Shown: piece after piece, positions 22,671-31,054 of the stretch | Position numbering within the stretch: position 1 is the stretch's first letter | How the letters are laid out: every line of letters begins with the position of its first letter | Source of the DNA: CF-118 sp035934385 | Lineage (GTDB): Bacteria > Chloroflexota > Dormibacteria > Dormibacterales > Dormibacteraceae | NCBI GenBank assembly: GCA_035934385.1 | Contig: DASYXY010000068.1 | Span: 1 to 64,000, forward strand | Length of the DNA: 64,000 nucleotides | Reading direction: 5' to 3' | The notes under the pieces: model-generated | Database searches by the model: none | Told to the model about the DNA's origin: nothing | The model's input: the letters and a program-made list of their open reading frames with translations, nothing else | Program-made: the position numbers and the translations under genes

Positions 22671-23585
22671 ATGGGATTGATCCCGATCGCAGATGTGCGG
22701 GCCGCGGCTGAGCGCGCACGCCCCCACCTGCAGCGCACGCCGCTCGTCCCCGTGGATGGCGCCCTGCTGAAGCTCGAGTGCCTCCAACCGACCGGGAGCT
22801 TCAAGGTGCGCGGCTTCTTCGCCGCCGCCACCGCGATCCCCAAAGATCAACTGGCCAATGGGCTCATCACGGTGAGCGCAGGCAACGCCGCCCAGGCGTG
22901 CGCTTACGTGGCGCACTCGCTTGGCGTTTCGTGTCGAGTCGTGATGTACGAAAACGCGCCCGACGCCAAGATCAACGGCGTCCGCCGCTGGGGCGCGACG
23001 CCGATCCTGCTTCCGCGCGAAAAGGTTCTCGAGTGGCTGGCCGAGCAGCGCTGGAAATCCGAGCCGGAAGTCTTCATCCACCCGTTCGCCGATCCCACCG
23101 TCATCGCCGGCCACGGCGGCGCGGGCATCGAGATCCTCGAGGACGTGCCGGACCTGGCGCGTGTGGTGGTGCCCGTGGGCGGAGGGGGTCTAATCAGCGG
23201 CGTCGCTTCGGCGATCAAAGGCTCGAAGCCTGATGTCGAGGTGGTCGGCGTGCAGTCCGACGGTTACGCGCTGTGGACGAAGGTCTTCGAGGCCGGGGGA
23301 CCGGTCAGCGTCGCCCCCAACACCATCGCCGACGGCACGACCGCGCCGTTCGACCCGCGCAACTTCGAGCTGCTGAAGACATGCGTCGACCGCTGGATCA
23401 CTGTGCCCGAGCCGCGGCTGCGTGAGGCGATCGTGCAGATCGCCGCGGCGGCGAAAGTGGTCGCCGAAGGCGCGGGCGCCCTCGCCTACGCGGCGGTTGA
23501 GCAGCTGGAGCCGGGACCGGTGACGGTGGCGGTCGTCAGCGGCGGCAACATCGACACCAAGCTCCTCGCGAGCTTGCTCACCTGA
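22671..23585 (+). CDS. threonine/serine dehydratase (PLP-dependent fold II)
   Basis: A 304-aa PLP enzyme of the tryptophan-synthase-beta superfamily. The Schiff-base lysine is in TGSFKVRGFFAAA; the phosphate-binding glycine loop is PVGGGGLISG; SAGNAAQACAYVAHSLG is the substrate loop. It is the catabolic or short type without the C-terminal ACT regulatory domain of biosynthetic IlvA, so deamination of threonine to 2-oxobutyrate (or serine to pyruvate) is the likely reaction. The first start is ATG 22671; TTG 22677 is possible. The divergent fmdB start is 10 bp away. Confidence 0.85.
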   Translation: MGLIPIADVRAAAERARPHLQRTPLVPVDGALLKLECLQPTGSFKVRGFFAAATAIPKDQLANGLITVSAGNAAQACAYVAHSLGVSCRVVMYENAPDAKINGVRRWGATPILLPREKVLEWLAEQRWKSEPEVFIHPFADPTVIAGHGGAGIEILEDVPDLARVVVPVGGGGLISGVASAIKGSKPDVEVVGVQSDGYALWTKVFEAGGPVSVAPNTIADGTTAPFDPRNFELLKTCVDRWITVPEPRLREAIVQIAAAAKVVAEGAGALAYAAVEQLEPGPVTVAVVSGGNIDTKLLASLLT

Positions 23586-23586
23586 C

Positions 23587-23647
23587 TCGAGTGCCGGCAC
23601 TGGCACTCGAATTCGCTACGAGAGGCACGCGAGTGCCGGCACTCGCG
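23587..23647. terminator. two related palindromes, probable bidirectional terminator
   Basis: Between convergent genes: TCGAGTGCC-GGCACT-GGCACTCGA at 23587-23610 and a perfect 20-bp palindrome CGCGAGTGCCGGCACTCGCG at 23628-23647. Both share GAGTGCCGGCACT. Either can form a strong hairpin on both strands, though there is no T-run. They look like two copies of the same element. Confidence 0.55.
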
Positions 23648-23652
23648 CTACT

Positions 23653-24681
23653 TCAGTTGAGGATGTCGGAGCAGACCTTTAACGCGGTTTGAATGTCCTG
23701 CGACGTGATGCCTTCGTGCGTCACGAAGCGCACCGTGTGCTCGTCGGTCGCTCCGCCGAGAAGGTCTCGCTTGCGGCACTCGTCCTCGAACTTCAGCCCG
23801 GTCATGCCCTCGATGTCGAAATACACGAGGTTCGTCTCGACTCGCGAGAGGTCGCAGGTGATGCCGGGCAGCTCGGCCAGGCCCTCGGCGAGCGTGCGTG
23901 CGTTCGCGTGATCTTCGGCGAGCCGGTCGACCATCGTCTCCAGCGCCACCACGCCGGCCGCCGCGAGCACACCTGCCTGGCGCATGCCGCCGCCCAGGCG
24001 CTTGCGCCACCGGCGCGCCTCGTCCACCGCCTCCTTGCTGCCGAGGAACACGCTCCCCGCTGGGCAGCCCAGACCCTTCGACAGGCAGAACGTGAGCGTG
24101 TCGCTGCACGCGGCGATCTCCGCGACGTCGATGCCCTGCGCCACCGCCGCGTTGAAGACGCGCGCCCCGTCGAGATGCACGCGCAGGCCGAGCTCGTGCG
24201 CAGTCGTGTAGGCAGCGCGCAGATCAGCCAGCGGCCACACCACGCCCCCGTGCCGGTTCTGCGTGTCCTCGAAGCTGACCGCAGCCGTCAGAGCGTAGTG
24301 ATAGTCATCCCTCGGGTTGGTCGCGGCGCGGATCTGCTGCGGCGACATCACGCCGCGGGTGGTCGCGACCGGGTGCACCTGCACGCCGCTGATGGCCGCG
24401 CTGCCCGCGCCTTCATAGATATAGACGTGAGAGTCGGCGTCCGCGATCAGCTCCTGGCCGTGCTGCGCGTTGACGGCCACGCCGAGGATGTTGCCCATCG
24501 TCCCGCTCGCAACGAAGACTGCGGCCTCCTTGCCCAGCCGCTCCATGGACATCTCTTCGAGCTGCTTGACCATCGGGTCGTCGCCGAACACGTCGTCGCC
24601 GAGCGGCGAGTTGACCATCGCGTGGCGCATCTCGGGCGTCGGCTTGGTCACGGTGTCAGAGCGGAGATCGATCGTCGCCAC
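23653..24681 (-). CDS. low-specificity L-threonine aldolase
   Basis: A 342-aa PLP enzyme that cleaves threonine or allo-threonine to glycine and acetaldehyde. N-terminus IDLRSDTVTKPTPEMRHAM and the block VFVASGTMGNILGV are the family signature; the PLP lysine is in CLSKGLGCPAGSVFLG. Length is normal. Start GTG 24681 is preceded by TACATT (24688-24693, minus strand) at exactly 6 nt, which suggests a leaderless transcript. It lies next to a threonine dehydratase on the opposite strand, so two routes of threonine breakdown are neighbours. Confidence 0.92.
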   Translation of the reverse strand: MATIDLRSDTVTKPTPEMRHAMVNSPLGDDVFGDDPMVKQLEEMSMERLGKEAAVFVASGTMGNILGVAVNAQHGQELIADADSHVYIYEGAGSAAISGVQVHPVATTRGVMSPQQIRAATNPRDDYHYALTAAVSFEDTQNRHGGVVWPLADLRAAYTTAHELGLRVHLDGARVFNAAVAQGIDVAEIAACSDTLTFCLSKGLGCPAGSVFLGSKEAVDEARRWRKRLGGGMRQAGVLAAAGVVALETMVDRLAEDHANARTLAEGLAELPGITCDLSRVETNLVYFDIEGMTGLKFEDECRKRDLLGGATDEHTVRFVTHEGITSQDIQTALKVCSDILN

Positions 24682-24687
24682 GCGTCT

Positions 24688-24693
24688 AATGTA
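24688..24693 (-). promoter_or_regulatory. -10-like TACATT, probable leaderless promoter
   Basis: TACATT on the minus strand, then 6 nt and GTG 24681 of the threonine aldolase gene. On the plus strand the same region offers TAATGT (24687-24692) 9 nt before GTG 24702 of the amidohydrolase. Confidence 0.5.
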
Positions 24694-24701
24694 GCCGCGC
24701 G

Positions 24702-26228
24702 GTGAGAGCGGATCTGATACTGGCGGGCGGTGTGGTGCGCACGCTGGGTCGCGCCGGCCTCCGGACGAGTACGCACCTGGCCGTCGCCGGAGGTCGCGTC
24801 CTGGCTGCTGGTGGATCCGAGCTCATGGCGCTGCGAGGTCCGCGGACACGGGTCGTCGCGCTGCGCGGAGCGGCCGTGCTGCCCGGGTTCAACGAAGCGC
24901 ACGCGCACGTCGTCTACTACGGACTCACGCGGTTCGGCGCCGACCTCGGTCCAGCGAGAAACGTTGCCGACATCGTCGAACGCCTGCGCACTCACGCCCG
25001 CCGACTCAAGCCCGGCGAGTGGCAGCAGGGGATGGGCTACCGCGCGAGCGCGCTGGCCGAGAAGCGCCCGCCACACCGGCGGGAGCTGGACCAGGGCACT
25101 GGGGGTCGCCCTGCCTTCATCGACGAACGCGGCGGCCACTCGCGCGTGGCCAACACGGCGGCCTTGCGCGCGGCCGGGATCACAGCCTCCACGCCGGATC
25201 CGCTCGGCGGCCGCATCGGCCGCGACCCCGATGGCACGCCGAACGGCCTGTTGCAGGAGGCGGCGATGCGGATGGTGGCCGACGTCCAGCCTCTTCCGGA
25301 TCGCAGGCGGCGGAGCGAGGCGATCCTGAAGGCGCAGAAGCTCCTTCTCTCGCGCGGTATCACTTCTGTCGGCGCGGCTGTCAACAGGGGCTTCGCCGAC
25401 GACCTGTTCTGCTACGCGCGGCTCGCATCGAACGACGAGCTGCACATGCGCGTCAACGAGTTCCTCTCGTGGGAGCTTCTCGACGCCGCATCAAGCCTTG
25501 GGGTGCACGCGGGCTTCGGCGGCGATGTCGTGCGCGCCGGCCCGATCAAGGTCTTCGTCGACGGCGGGGCCGAGCGCGTCATGACGCGTTTAGTTGGCGG
25601 CATGTGGAGGACGCCGCCCGACGAGCTCAAGGCGCTGCTGCGGCAAGCGTCTCGCGCGGGGCTCCAGGTGGCTGCTCACGCGATCGGTGACGGCGCGATC
25701 GAGGCGATGTGCGACGCGGTCGAAGCGGCGGGGGTAAGCGGGCTGCGCCATCGGGTCGAGCACTGCACGATCTGTCCGCCCGACCTCCAGCGGCGACTCG
25801 CGCGGCTGGGCATGATCGCGGTGATGCAGCCGCTTGTGCTGCGCGCGCCGCGGGTCGCACCCGGCGTCTTTCCCGAAGTTCCCCGCGAAGACTTCGCTCC
25901 GCATCGCGCGCTGGCGCGCGCCGGCGTGCGCATCGCGTTCAGCTCCGACCTGCCGGTGACGCCAGACCCGAACCCGTGGCCAGGCATCCAGGCTGCTGTC
26001 GAAGACCAGGTCAACGGCGTCAGCGTGCTCACGGCCATCCGTGCCTACACGGCGGGCGGGGCGTACGCAACCTTTGAGGAGGCGGTCAAGGGCACGCTCG
26101 AGCCAGGCATGCTTGCCGACCTCCAGGTCTATGCCTCTGACCCGCTGGCCGTGCCCGCCGCGGACATGGACGTGCTTCGCCCGCAGGCGGTGCTGCTCGG
26201 CGGCTCGGTGGTCTGGGGCGAGCTCTAG
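24702..26228 (+). CDS. amidohydrolase family protein (YtcJ-like)
   Basis: A 508-aa metal-dependent hydrolase of the amidohydrolase-3 group. The first metal motif is GFNEAHAHV (HxH), the catalytic or carbamylated-lysine region PIKVFVDGG, then AAHAIGDGAIEAM and HRVEHCTI (His ligands), and the Asp ligand in FSSDLPVTPDPNPW. The N- and C-terminal beta-sandwich pieces surround the TIM barrel as expected. The substrate is unknown. The 3' end shares a CTAG stop with the convergent phasin-like gene. Confidence 0.85.
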   Translation: MRADLILAGGVVRTLGRAGLRTSTHLAVAGGRVLAAGGSELMALRGPRTRVVALRGAAVLPGFNEAHAHVVYYGLTRFGADLGPARNVADIVERLRTHARRLKPGEWQQGMGYRASALAEKRPPHRRELDQGTGGRPAFIDERGGHSRVANTAALRAAGITASTPDPLGGRIGRDPDGTPNGLLQEAAMRMVADVQPLPDRRRRSEAILKAQKLLLSRGITSVGAAVNRGFADDLFCYARLASNDELHMRVNEFLSWELLDAASSLGVHAGFGGDVVRAGPIKVFVDGGAERVMTRLVGGMWRTPPDELKALLRQASRAGLQVAAHAIGDGAIEAMCDAVEAAGVSGLRHRVEHCTICPPDLQRRLARLGMIAVMQPLVLRAPRVAPGVFPEVPREDFAPHRALARAGVRIAFSSDLPVTPDPNPWPGIQAAVEDQVNGVSVLTAIRAYTAGGAYATFEEAVKGTLEPGMLADLQVYASDPLAVPAADMDVLRPQAVLLGGSVVWGEL

Positions 26229-26716
26229 GCCATAGGTTCGGCCGGCGCTTCGGGCACGGCCGGAGGGGCCGTCACCACCGCCGGCGAGGCCTTGCGCCGC
26301 GACGTGGTTCTGCGCGTCGCAGTCTTCCGGGTCGCCGGCTTGCGCGCCGTGGCTCGGGGCTTGGCGGCGGGGCGAGCCGCGGTGCGACGAGTCGCCGGAC
26401 GCCGCGCGGATGCGGTCCCCGTTGCGGAAGCGGCTCGCGCGGTCAGGTTGCGCGCGAGGCCCTCGACCTGTTTGCTCAGATCGCCGAATCGCCTGAGCGC
26501 CCGATCCATCTCGCCCGGAGCGGTCGCCTTGCTGACACGTGTCCGGATGTCTTTGAGCACGGCGTTGAACGTCTTCTGGCCGTCGGCAATCGAGCGGTTG
26601 ATCTGGCGCCGGAGGTCCGTCGGGATTCGCTTCTCCGCCTGGCGGAGCGCCTTCCGCCCGGCCTTGACGGCCTGGTTCAGACGGGATCGAGGTACCGTTC
26701 GTCGTCTGGCTGGCAT
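26225..26716 (-). CDS. phasin-like protein with histone H1-like C-terminal tail
   Basis: A 163-aa basic protein. Residues about 10-95 are helical and amphipathic (QAVKAGRKALRQAEKRI, FGDLSKQVEGLARNL), similar to polyhydroxyalkanoate granule-associated (phasin) proteins. The last ~65 residues are Ala/Arg/Lys/Thr/Pro-rich (RPATRRTAARPAAKPRATAR), like the nucleoid-binding tail of Pseudomonas PhaF. ATG 26716 is chosen as it has AGGAGGT at 5-6 nt; the frame upstream is not homologous. Divergent from a PhaR-type regulator, which supports a role at carbon-storage granules and DNA, though the PHA synthase is not in the window. Confidence 0.65.
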   Translation of the reverse strand: MPARRRTVPRSRLNQAVKAGRKALRQAEKRIPTDLRRQINRSIADGQKTFNAVLKDIRTRVSKATAPGEMDRALRRFGDLSKQVEGLARNLTARAASATGTASARRPATRRTAARPAAKPRATARKPATRKTATRRTTSRRKASPAVVTAPPAVPEAPAEPMA

Positions 26717-26741
26717 GAAAAACCTCCTGTGTCGAACCCCA

Positions 26742-26756
26742 TAACGCAGCGCGTTA
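26742..26756. promoter_or_regulatory. inverted repeat, candidate operator between phasin-like gene and phaR
   Basis: TAACGC-AGC-GCGTTA is a perfect 6-bp inverted repeat with a 3-bp spacer in the 55-bp divergent gap. It overlaps TAGAAT (26755-26760), a -10-like element upstream of phaR. It is a candidate site for autorepression by PhaR and repression of the phasin-like gene. Binding is inference. Confidence 0.5.
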
Positions 26757-26771
26757 GAATCGGGCCCAACC

Positions 26772-27287
26772 ATGGCACCCGCGCCTGAACGTCACCTTAT
26801 CAAGAAGTACGCGAACCGCAAGCTCTATGACACGAGGACGAGCAAGTACGTGACGCTCGACGGGCTCGCCGACCTGGTGCGCGCCGGCCACGACATCCGC
26901 GTCGTCGACCGCGACACGGGCAACGACATCACGCAGGTGGTGCTGTCGCAGATCGTCCTGACCGAAGAGAAGCGCGGCCCGCAGCGCCTGGTCGACGCGG
27001 GCGCCGACGCGATTCACGAGCGCGGGCAGGCACTTCTCGATTACGTGCGCAAGACGCTCAACGTGCCAGGCGAGCTGGTGTCCGAGGTGGAGAAGCGCCG
27101 CGGCAACCTGGAGGGTATGGTCGATGAGGCCATCGAGCGAACACTTCGGCGCCTGAAGCTCCCGACGCGGCGCGACATCGACCGGCTCAACGAGCGCATC
27201 GACAAACTTTCGGCGGACCTCAAGCGGTCCAACGGGCGCGCGCCGAAGCCGGCTACGGCGCCCCGTACACGAAAGGCCGCTCGGTGA
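26772..27287 (+). CDS. phaR: polyhydroxyalkanoate synthesis regulator PhaR-like
   Basis: A 171-aa protein with the PHA/PHB accumulation regulator DNA-binding domain at residues about 7-65: LIKKYANRKLYDTRTSKYVT, LDGLADLVRAGHDIRVVDR and TGNDITQVVLSQI are near consensus. The C-terminal part is helical with a coiled-coil region (TRRDIDRLNERIDKLSADL) and a basic tail. Family members sense PHB and repress phasin genes; here the divergent neighbour is phasin-like. The 3' end overlaps the convergent DUF881 gene by 35 bp. Confidence 0.88.
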   Translation: MAPAPERHLIKKYANRKLYDTRTSKYVTLDGLADLVRAGHDIRVVDRDTGNDITQVVLSQIVLTEEKRGPQRLVDAGADAIHERGQALLDYVRKTLNVPGELVSEVEKRRGNLEGMVDEAIERTLRRLKLPTRRDIDRLNERIDKLSADLKRSNGRAPKPATAPRTRKAAR

Positions 27288-27951
27288 CCACCGCGCGAAT
27301 CTCGATCTCCGACTCGACCCTGTAGGTCGCCTGCCGCACCCGTGGATCGCTGCGCAGCTGCTGCGTCATCGCGTCAGCCGTCTCGCCGAGCAGGGTCACG
27401 TCTCCGATGGCAAGGATGGTCCAGGGCGGCGGCGTCAGCGCGCCGCCCACGGTGACGCCCCCGGCGGTTTGCACGATGGGCACACCGGCAACAAAGCGCT
27501 GATCGTCAACCGCCAGAGCCTCGCCGCCTCCCGCGGCAAGGTTGTTCAGCGCGTCCTCGAGGTCCACCGCCGTGAGGCCCGACGCGTCGATCACGACCAC
27601 CACGCCGGGACCGTGGACCGGCACGAGGCCTTCGACGATGCGTAGATGACCGAGCTCCGCCTGCAGAGCCTGGTCGGCGGCCGCGCTTCCGCCCGACTGC
27701 AGGCTCGATCGCTGATTCGTCAGGTCGTTGATCTCCGCCTCGAGCTCGTCATTGGACCGGCTCAGCTGGTCGATCGAAAACGCGAGCGTGGACGGGTCGG
27801 CCTGGACGAGACTCCTCTCGACCTCCGCCTGGCTGCGCAGCTGCACCGTCGCCACCAGCGCCACCAGCAGCGCGATGAGCCACACGGCCACGGGGCCCGC
27901 CGAAGAGCGGGAGCGCCGGCGCGACCGGCGCGTGCTAGGCCGCGCTGACAT
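27253..27951 (-). CDS. DUF881 family membrane protein (second of a pair)
   Basis: A 232-aa protein: a very basic N-terminus (SARPSTRRSRRRSRSS), one TM helix (PVAVWLIALLVALVATVQL), a coiled-coil segment (DQLSRSNDELEAEINDLTNQ), then the DUF881 domain (VHGPGVVVVIDASGLTAVD, NNLAAGGGEALAVDDQRF). ATG 27951 is chosen because TGGAGG lies 6 nt upstream; ATG 27972 is the alternative. It starts 17 bp inside the upstream paralogue. The domain is thought to lie outside the membrane; in Actinobacteria the family is found near division and FHA-domain genes, which are not present here. Confidence 0.82.
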   Translation of the reverse strand: MSARPSTRRSRRRSRSSAGPVAVWLIALLVALVATVQLRSQAEVERSLVQADPSTLAFSIDQLSRSNDELEAEINDLTNQRSSLQSGGSAAADQALQAELGHLRIVEGLVPVHGPGVVVVIDASGLTAVDLEDALNNLAAGGGEALAVDDQRFVAGVPIVQTAGGVTVGGALTPPPWTILAIGDVTLLGETADAMTQQLRSDPRVRQATYRVESEIEIRAVVTERPFVYGAP

Positions 27952-28657
27952 GCGGCGCCTCCAGGCTCCCATCGAAAGCCGGCAGCGATTCGTTTGGCCC
28001 CCCGCTCACGTGCAGGGCGAGCCCGAACTGGATCTCCCGGATGCGCAGGCTGGGCACGCTGTTGGCGTCCCCGAGTGCAGCCTCCATGCCGTTTCGATCG
28101 CCGACCGCGACGATCTTGATCGGGGAGAAGAGCGGCGGGCCCTGGTCGATGATGACCTCGCCTTCCGAGCCGGTGAACGAGCTCACTGGGGTGATGCGCC
28201 GGCCGCTCACCGAGACGCCCTCCGCGCCTGAGGCGAACAGCAGATTGACGACGTCCTGCACGTCCTGGTAGGTGATCAAGTTGCGGTTTTGACCCGAGGG
28301 ATCCGAGCCCGGAGGACCGGCGGTGAGGTCGACCTCCACACCGGGTCCGTGCAGCGCGGTCAGGCCTGCATGGGCCCGCAGGTCGGCCACCTGGTTCTTC
28401 AGCCCCTCCGTCGTCTGCGACTGACCGGCGGCCGTGGCCTCGAGCGTGTCGATCTCGGCTCGCAGGGCTTCGATCCTGGCCCGATCGTCCTGGTTGGTGC
28501 GCTCGAGGTCCTGGACGCTGCGTATGAGCGCCTGGCTGCGCCCGACCTGGTTGGACGGGGTCAGCAGCTGCGCTTTGACCTGGCCGGCCAGAAGGAAGCC
28601 GACCGCCAGTGCGACCAGCGCGACAAGTGCGGTGCTGAGAGGTTGAGAGCGGCCCAT
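27935..28657 (-). CDS. DUF881 family membrane protein (first of a pair)
   Basis: A 240-aa paralogue of the following gene: short N-terminus, TM helix (TALVALVALAVGFLLAGQV), coiled coil (QDLERTNQDDRARIEALRA), and the DUF881 domain with LHGPGVEVDLTAG, NLLFASGAEGVSVSGRRIT and PIKIVAVGDRNGMEAAL. ATG 28657 is the best start, giving the TM helix right at the N-terminus. Divergent from the glutamate dehydrogenase gene. The function of the family is not known. Confidence 0.82.
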   Translation of the reverse strand: MGRSQPLSTALVALVALAVGFLLAGQVKAQLLTPSNQVGRSQALIRSVQDLERTNQDDRARIEALRAEIDTLEATAAGQSQTTEGLKNQVADLRAHAGLTALHGPGVEVDLTAGPPGSDPSGQNRNLITYQDVQDVVNLLFASGAEGVSVSGRRITPVSSFTGSEGEVIIDQGPPLFSPIKIVAVGDRNGMEAALGDANSVPSLRIREIQFGLALHVSGGPNESLPAFDGSLEAPHVSAA

Positions 28658-28725
28658 GCCGGCGTCAATTCTGGGGGTTGCTGTAGAGCACCGAGGGGCC
28701 CCTGGAGTATTGTGGGCTCGCACGT

Positions 28726-29982
28726 ATGGCGGTCGAAACGAGGGCGACGGCTTATGAGACCGCCCAGCGGCGTTTTGATGCCGCAGCCGACGTGATAGGC
28801 CTTTCCGACGACGCTCGGCGCGCCCTCCGCGAGGTCAAGCGCGAGCTGACCGTGCACTTCCCGGTGCGCATGGATGACGGCTCGGTGCACGTCTTCACGG
28901 GCTGGCGTGTGCAGCACAACATCAGCCGCGGGCCGGCCAAGGGCGGCATCCGTTTCCATCCCGACGTCGACCTCGAGCTCGTCAAGGCGCTCGCGATGCT
29001 GATGACCTGGAAGTGCGCCGCGGTCGGCATCCCCTATGGCGGCTCCAAGGGCGCTGTCCGCGTCGACCCCACCAAGCTTTCGCTGACCGAGCTCGAGCAC
29101 CTCACGCGGCGCTACGCCACGGAGATCGCGCTGCTGATCGGCCCTGAGAAGGACATCCCGGCGCCTGACATGGGGACCAGCCCGCAGGTGATGGCCTGGA
29201 TCATGGACACGATCTCGATGCACGCCGGCCACTCGGTCACGGCGTCAGTGACCGGTAAGCCAGTGGACGTGGGCGGATCCGAGGGCCGCGTCGATGCGCC
29301 CGGCCGCGGCGCCACGTACCTGACCCTGGAGGCGCTCAAGTACCTGCACTTCGAAGACCAGACGCCGACCGTTGCCGTCCAGGGCTACGGCAAGGTCGGC
29401 CGCTCGGCCGCGCACCTCCTTTCAGAGGCGGGCTTGAGCATCGTCGCCGTCGGCGACTCCAAGGGCGCCGTGCACAACCCGAAAGGGCTCGACCTCGCAG
29501 CCCTCGAGGAGCATCGCCAGGTGCGTGGCACGGTGTCCGGATTCAAGAAGGCGGACGCGATCGGCAACGACCAGCTGCTGGAGCTGCCTGTGACCGTGCT
29601 CGTGCCGGCCGCCATCGAGAACCAGATCACCGAGCAGAACGCCGGCAGCATTCGCGCGCGGCTCATCACGGAGGGCGCCAACGCCGCGGTCAGCCCCGAG
29701 GCCGACCCGATCCTCCACGAGCGCGGCATCTTCGTGGTGCCGGACATTATCGCCAATGCGGGCGGCGTGATCGTGTCCTACTTCGAGTGGGTGCAGGACC
29801 TGCAGGCCTTCTTCTGGGAGGAGGAGGAAATCAATACCAAGCTGCACCACGTGATCACGCGCGCGTTCTACGAGATCCTCCACACATCGGTGAACAAGCA
29901 CATCGACATGCGGCTCGCGGCGTACGCGCTGGCCGTGCAGCGCGTGGCCAACGCGACGAGCGTTCGAGGGATATACCCATAA
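28726..29982 (+). CDS. Glu/Leu/Phe/Val dehydrogenase (glutamate dehydrogenase)
   Basis: A 418-aa NAD(P)-dependent amino-acid dehydrogenase, most likely glutamate dehydrogenase, that links 2-oxoglutarate and ammonia to glutamate. The substrate domain has GPAKGGIRFHP, MTWKCAAVGIPYGGSKGAV (catalytic Lys) and PAPDMGTSPQVMAWIMD; the Rossmann domain has VAVQGYGKVGRSAAHLL, and the C-terminal block ANAGGVIVSYFEWVQDLQ is typical of the hexameric type II group. ATG 28726 lies 68 bp from the divergent DUF881 gene. A TATTGT 12 nt upstream is a possible -10. Confidence 0.93.
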   Translation: MAVETRATAYETAQRRFDAAADVIGLSDDARRALREVKRELTVHFPVRMDDGSVHVFTGWRVQHNISRGPAKGGIRFHPDVDLELVKALAMLMTWKCAAVGIPYGGSKGAVRVDPTKLSLTELEHLTRRYATEIALLIGPEKDIPAPDMGTSPQVMAWIMDTISMHAGHSVTASVTGKPVDVGGSEGRVDAPGRGATYLTLEALKYLHFEDQTPTVAVQGYGKVGRSAAHLLSEAGLSIVAVGDSKGAVHNPKGLDLAALEEHRQVRGTVSGFKKADAIGNDQLLELPVTVLVPAAIENQITEQNAGSIRARLITEGANAAVSPEADPILHERGIFVVPDIIANAGGVIVSYFEWVQDLQAFFWEEEEINTKLHHVITRAFYEILHTSVNKHIDMRLAAYALAVQRVANATSVRGIYP

Positions 29983-29983
29983 T
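29978..29983 (+). promoter_or_regulatory. -10-like CATAAT, probable leaderless promoter inside the gdh stop region
   Basis: CATAAT overlaps the TAA stop of the dehydrogenase gene and is followed by exactly 6 nt and GTG 29990. The SDR-plsC pair may thus have its own leaderless transcript. Confidence 0.45.
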
Positions 29984-29989
29984 CGGGGT

Positions 29990-31054
29990 GTGACCCCAGC
30001 CTCTCCCTCCCGTGTTCTCATCACGGGAGTCTCCAACCCGCTGGGCGCCGAGGTCGCGCGCCGTCTCGCGCCGCAGGTGCCGTTTCTCTTCGGCTGCGAC
30101 GTCGACGACCCGGTCTCCGCCAACGAGGACATGGACTTCGTCCACGCCGACACCCGTCAGTCGGTGATCGGCAAGCTGGTGCGCCGGCTGCGCATCGACA
30201 CGGTCGTGCACCTGGCCGTGATCGTTGACTCTGGCCGCGAGGATCGCGCGACGCACGAGACCAACGTCATCGGGACGATGAACGTGCTCGCGGGCTGCGC
30301 CGGACCTTCGAGCCCGGTCAAGCGGCTGGTGGTCAAGTCGAGCCAGGCGGTTTATGGCGCGAGGCCCGACTTTCCGTCGGTGCTGGCCGAGGACATGGCC
30401 TCCCTCAGTCGCGGCGAGTCGTCCATCACGCGCGACCTCATCGAGCTCGAACAGCTGGCGCACGACTACGCGCTCCGCAATCCCGAGTGCCGGGTGGCCC
30501 GACTGCGTCTCGGCTATCGCGTCACGCGCGAGACGTCGCTCGGCCGCTACCTCTCGCAACCACTGGTGCCCACGTTCGCCGGCTTCGACCCGCGCCTGCA
30601 GCTGCTGGCGGAAGAGGACGCCGCGGAGGCCATCGCGCTTGCCGCGATGGGCACGCAAGAAGGGGTTTTCAACGTCGCGGGCGAGGGTGTGATCCTGCTG
30701 AGCCAGGCCATCGCGATCATGGGCGCGCGATCAGTTCCAGTGCTGCCGCCCTATGCACTGTGGGCGTCGCGCCTGGCGATCCGCTCGACGACCGGCGTGC
30801 GTGTGCCCGCGCACCTCGCAGAGCTGTTGATGTTCGGCTCGGTGATCGACTGCGCGCGGCTGCACCAGGAGTTCGCATGGAAGCCGGCGCACTCCAGCCG
30901 CGCCGCCATCGACCTCTTCGCGCAGGGAAAGACCGAGGAGGTCATCGAGGCGCCATCGCCACCGCAGGAGTACGAGCTGCAGCGCTACCTGCAGCGGCGC
31001 AAGCGTGAGCGGCAGAACGGAGCCGGGCACGCCGCCCTGACCGCCGGCCGATGA
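29990..31054 (+). CDS. NAD-dependent epimerase/dehydratase-like (extended SDR) protein, catalytic Tyr-Lys not seen
   Basis: A 354-aa extended short-chain dehydrogenase-like protein. The nucleotide loop is VLITGVSNPLGAEVARRL (a GxxxxxG form), TVVHLAVIVDS and THETNVIGTMNVL are further family blocks, and VKSSQAVYGARPD is the usual SS-x-AVYG segment. In the place where YxxxK should be I read ITRDLIELEQL, so the catalytic Tyr and Lys appear replaced by Ile and Leu. The C-terminus is charged. It overlaps the following acyltransferase by 4 nt; similar SDR-acyltransferase pairs occur in Actinobacteria. It may act as a binding or regulatory partner in lipid synthesis. Confidence 0.75.
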   Translation: MTPASPSRVLITGVSNPLGAEVARRLAPQVPFLFGCDVDDPVSANEDMDFVHADTRQSVIGKLVRRLRIDTVVHLAVIVDSGREDRATHETNVIGTMNVLAGCAGPSSPVKRLVVKSSQAVYGARPDFPSVLAEDMASLSRGESSITRDLIELEQLAHDYALRNPECRVARLRLGYRVTRETSLGRYLSQPLVPTFAGFDPRLQLLAEEDAAEAIALAAMGTQEGVFNVAGEGVILLSQAIAIMGARSVPVLPPYALWASRLAIRSTTGVRVPAHLAELLMFGSVIDCARLHQEFAWKPAHSSRAAIDLFAQGKTEEVIEAPSPPQEYELQRYLQRRKRERQNGAGHAALTAGR

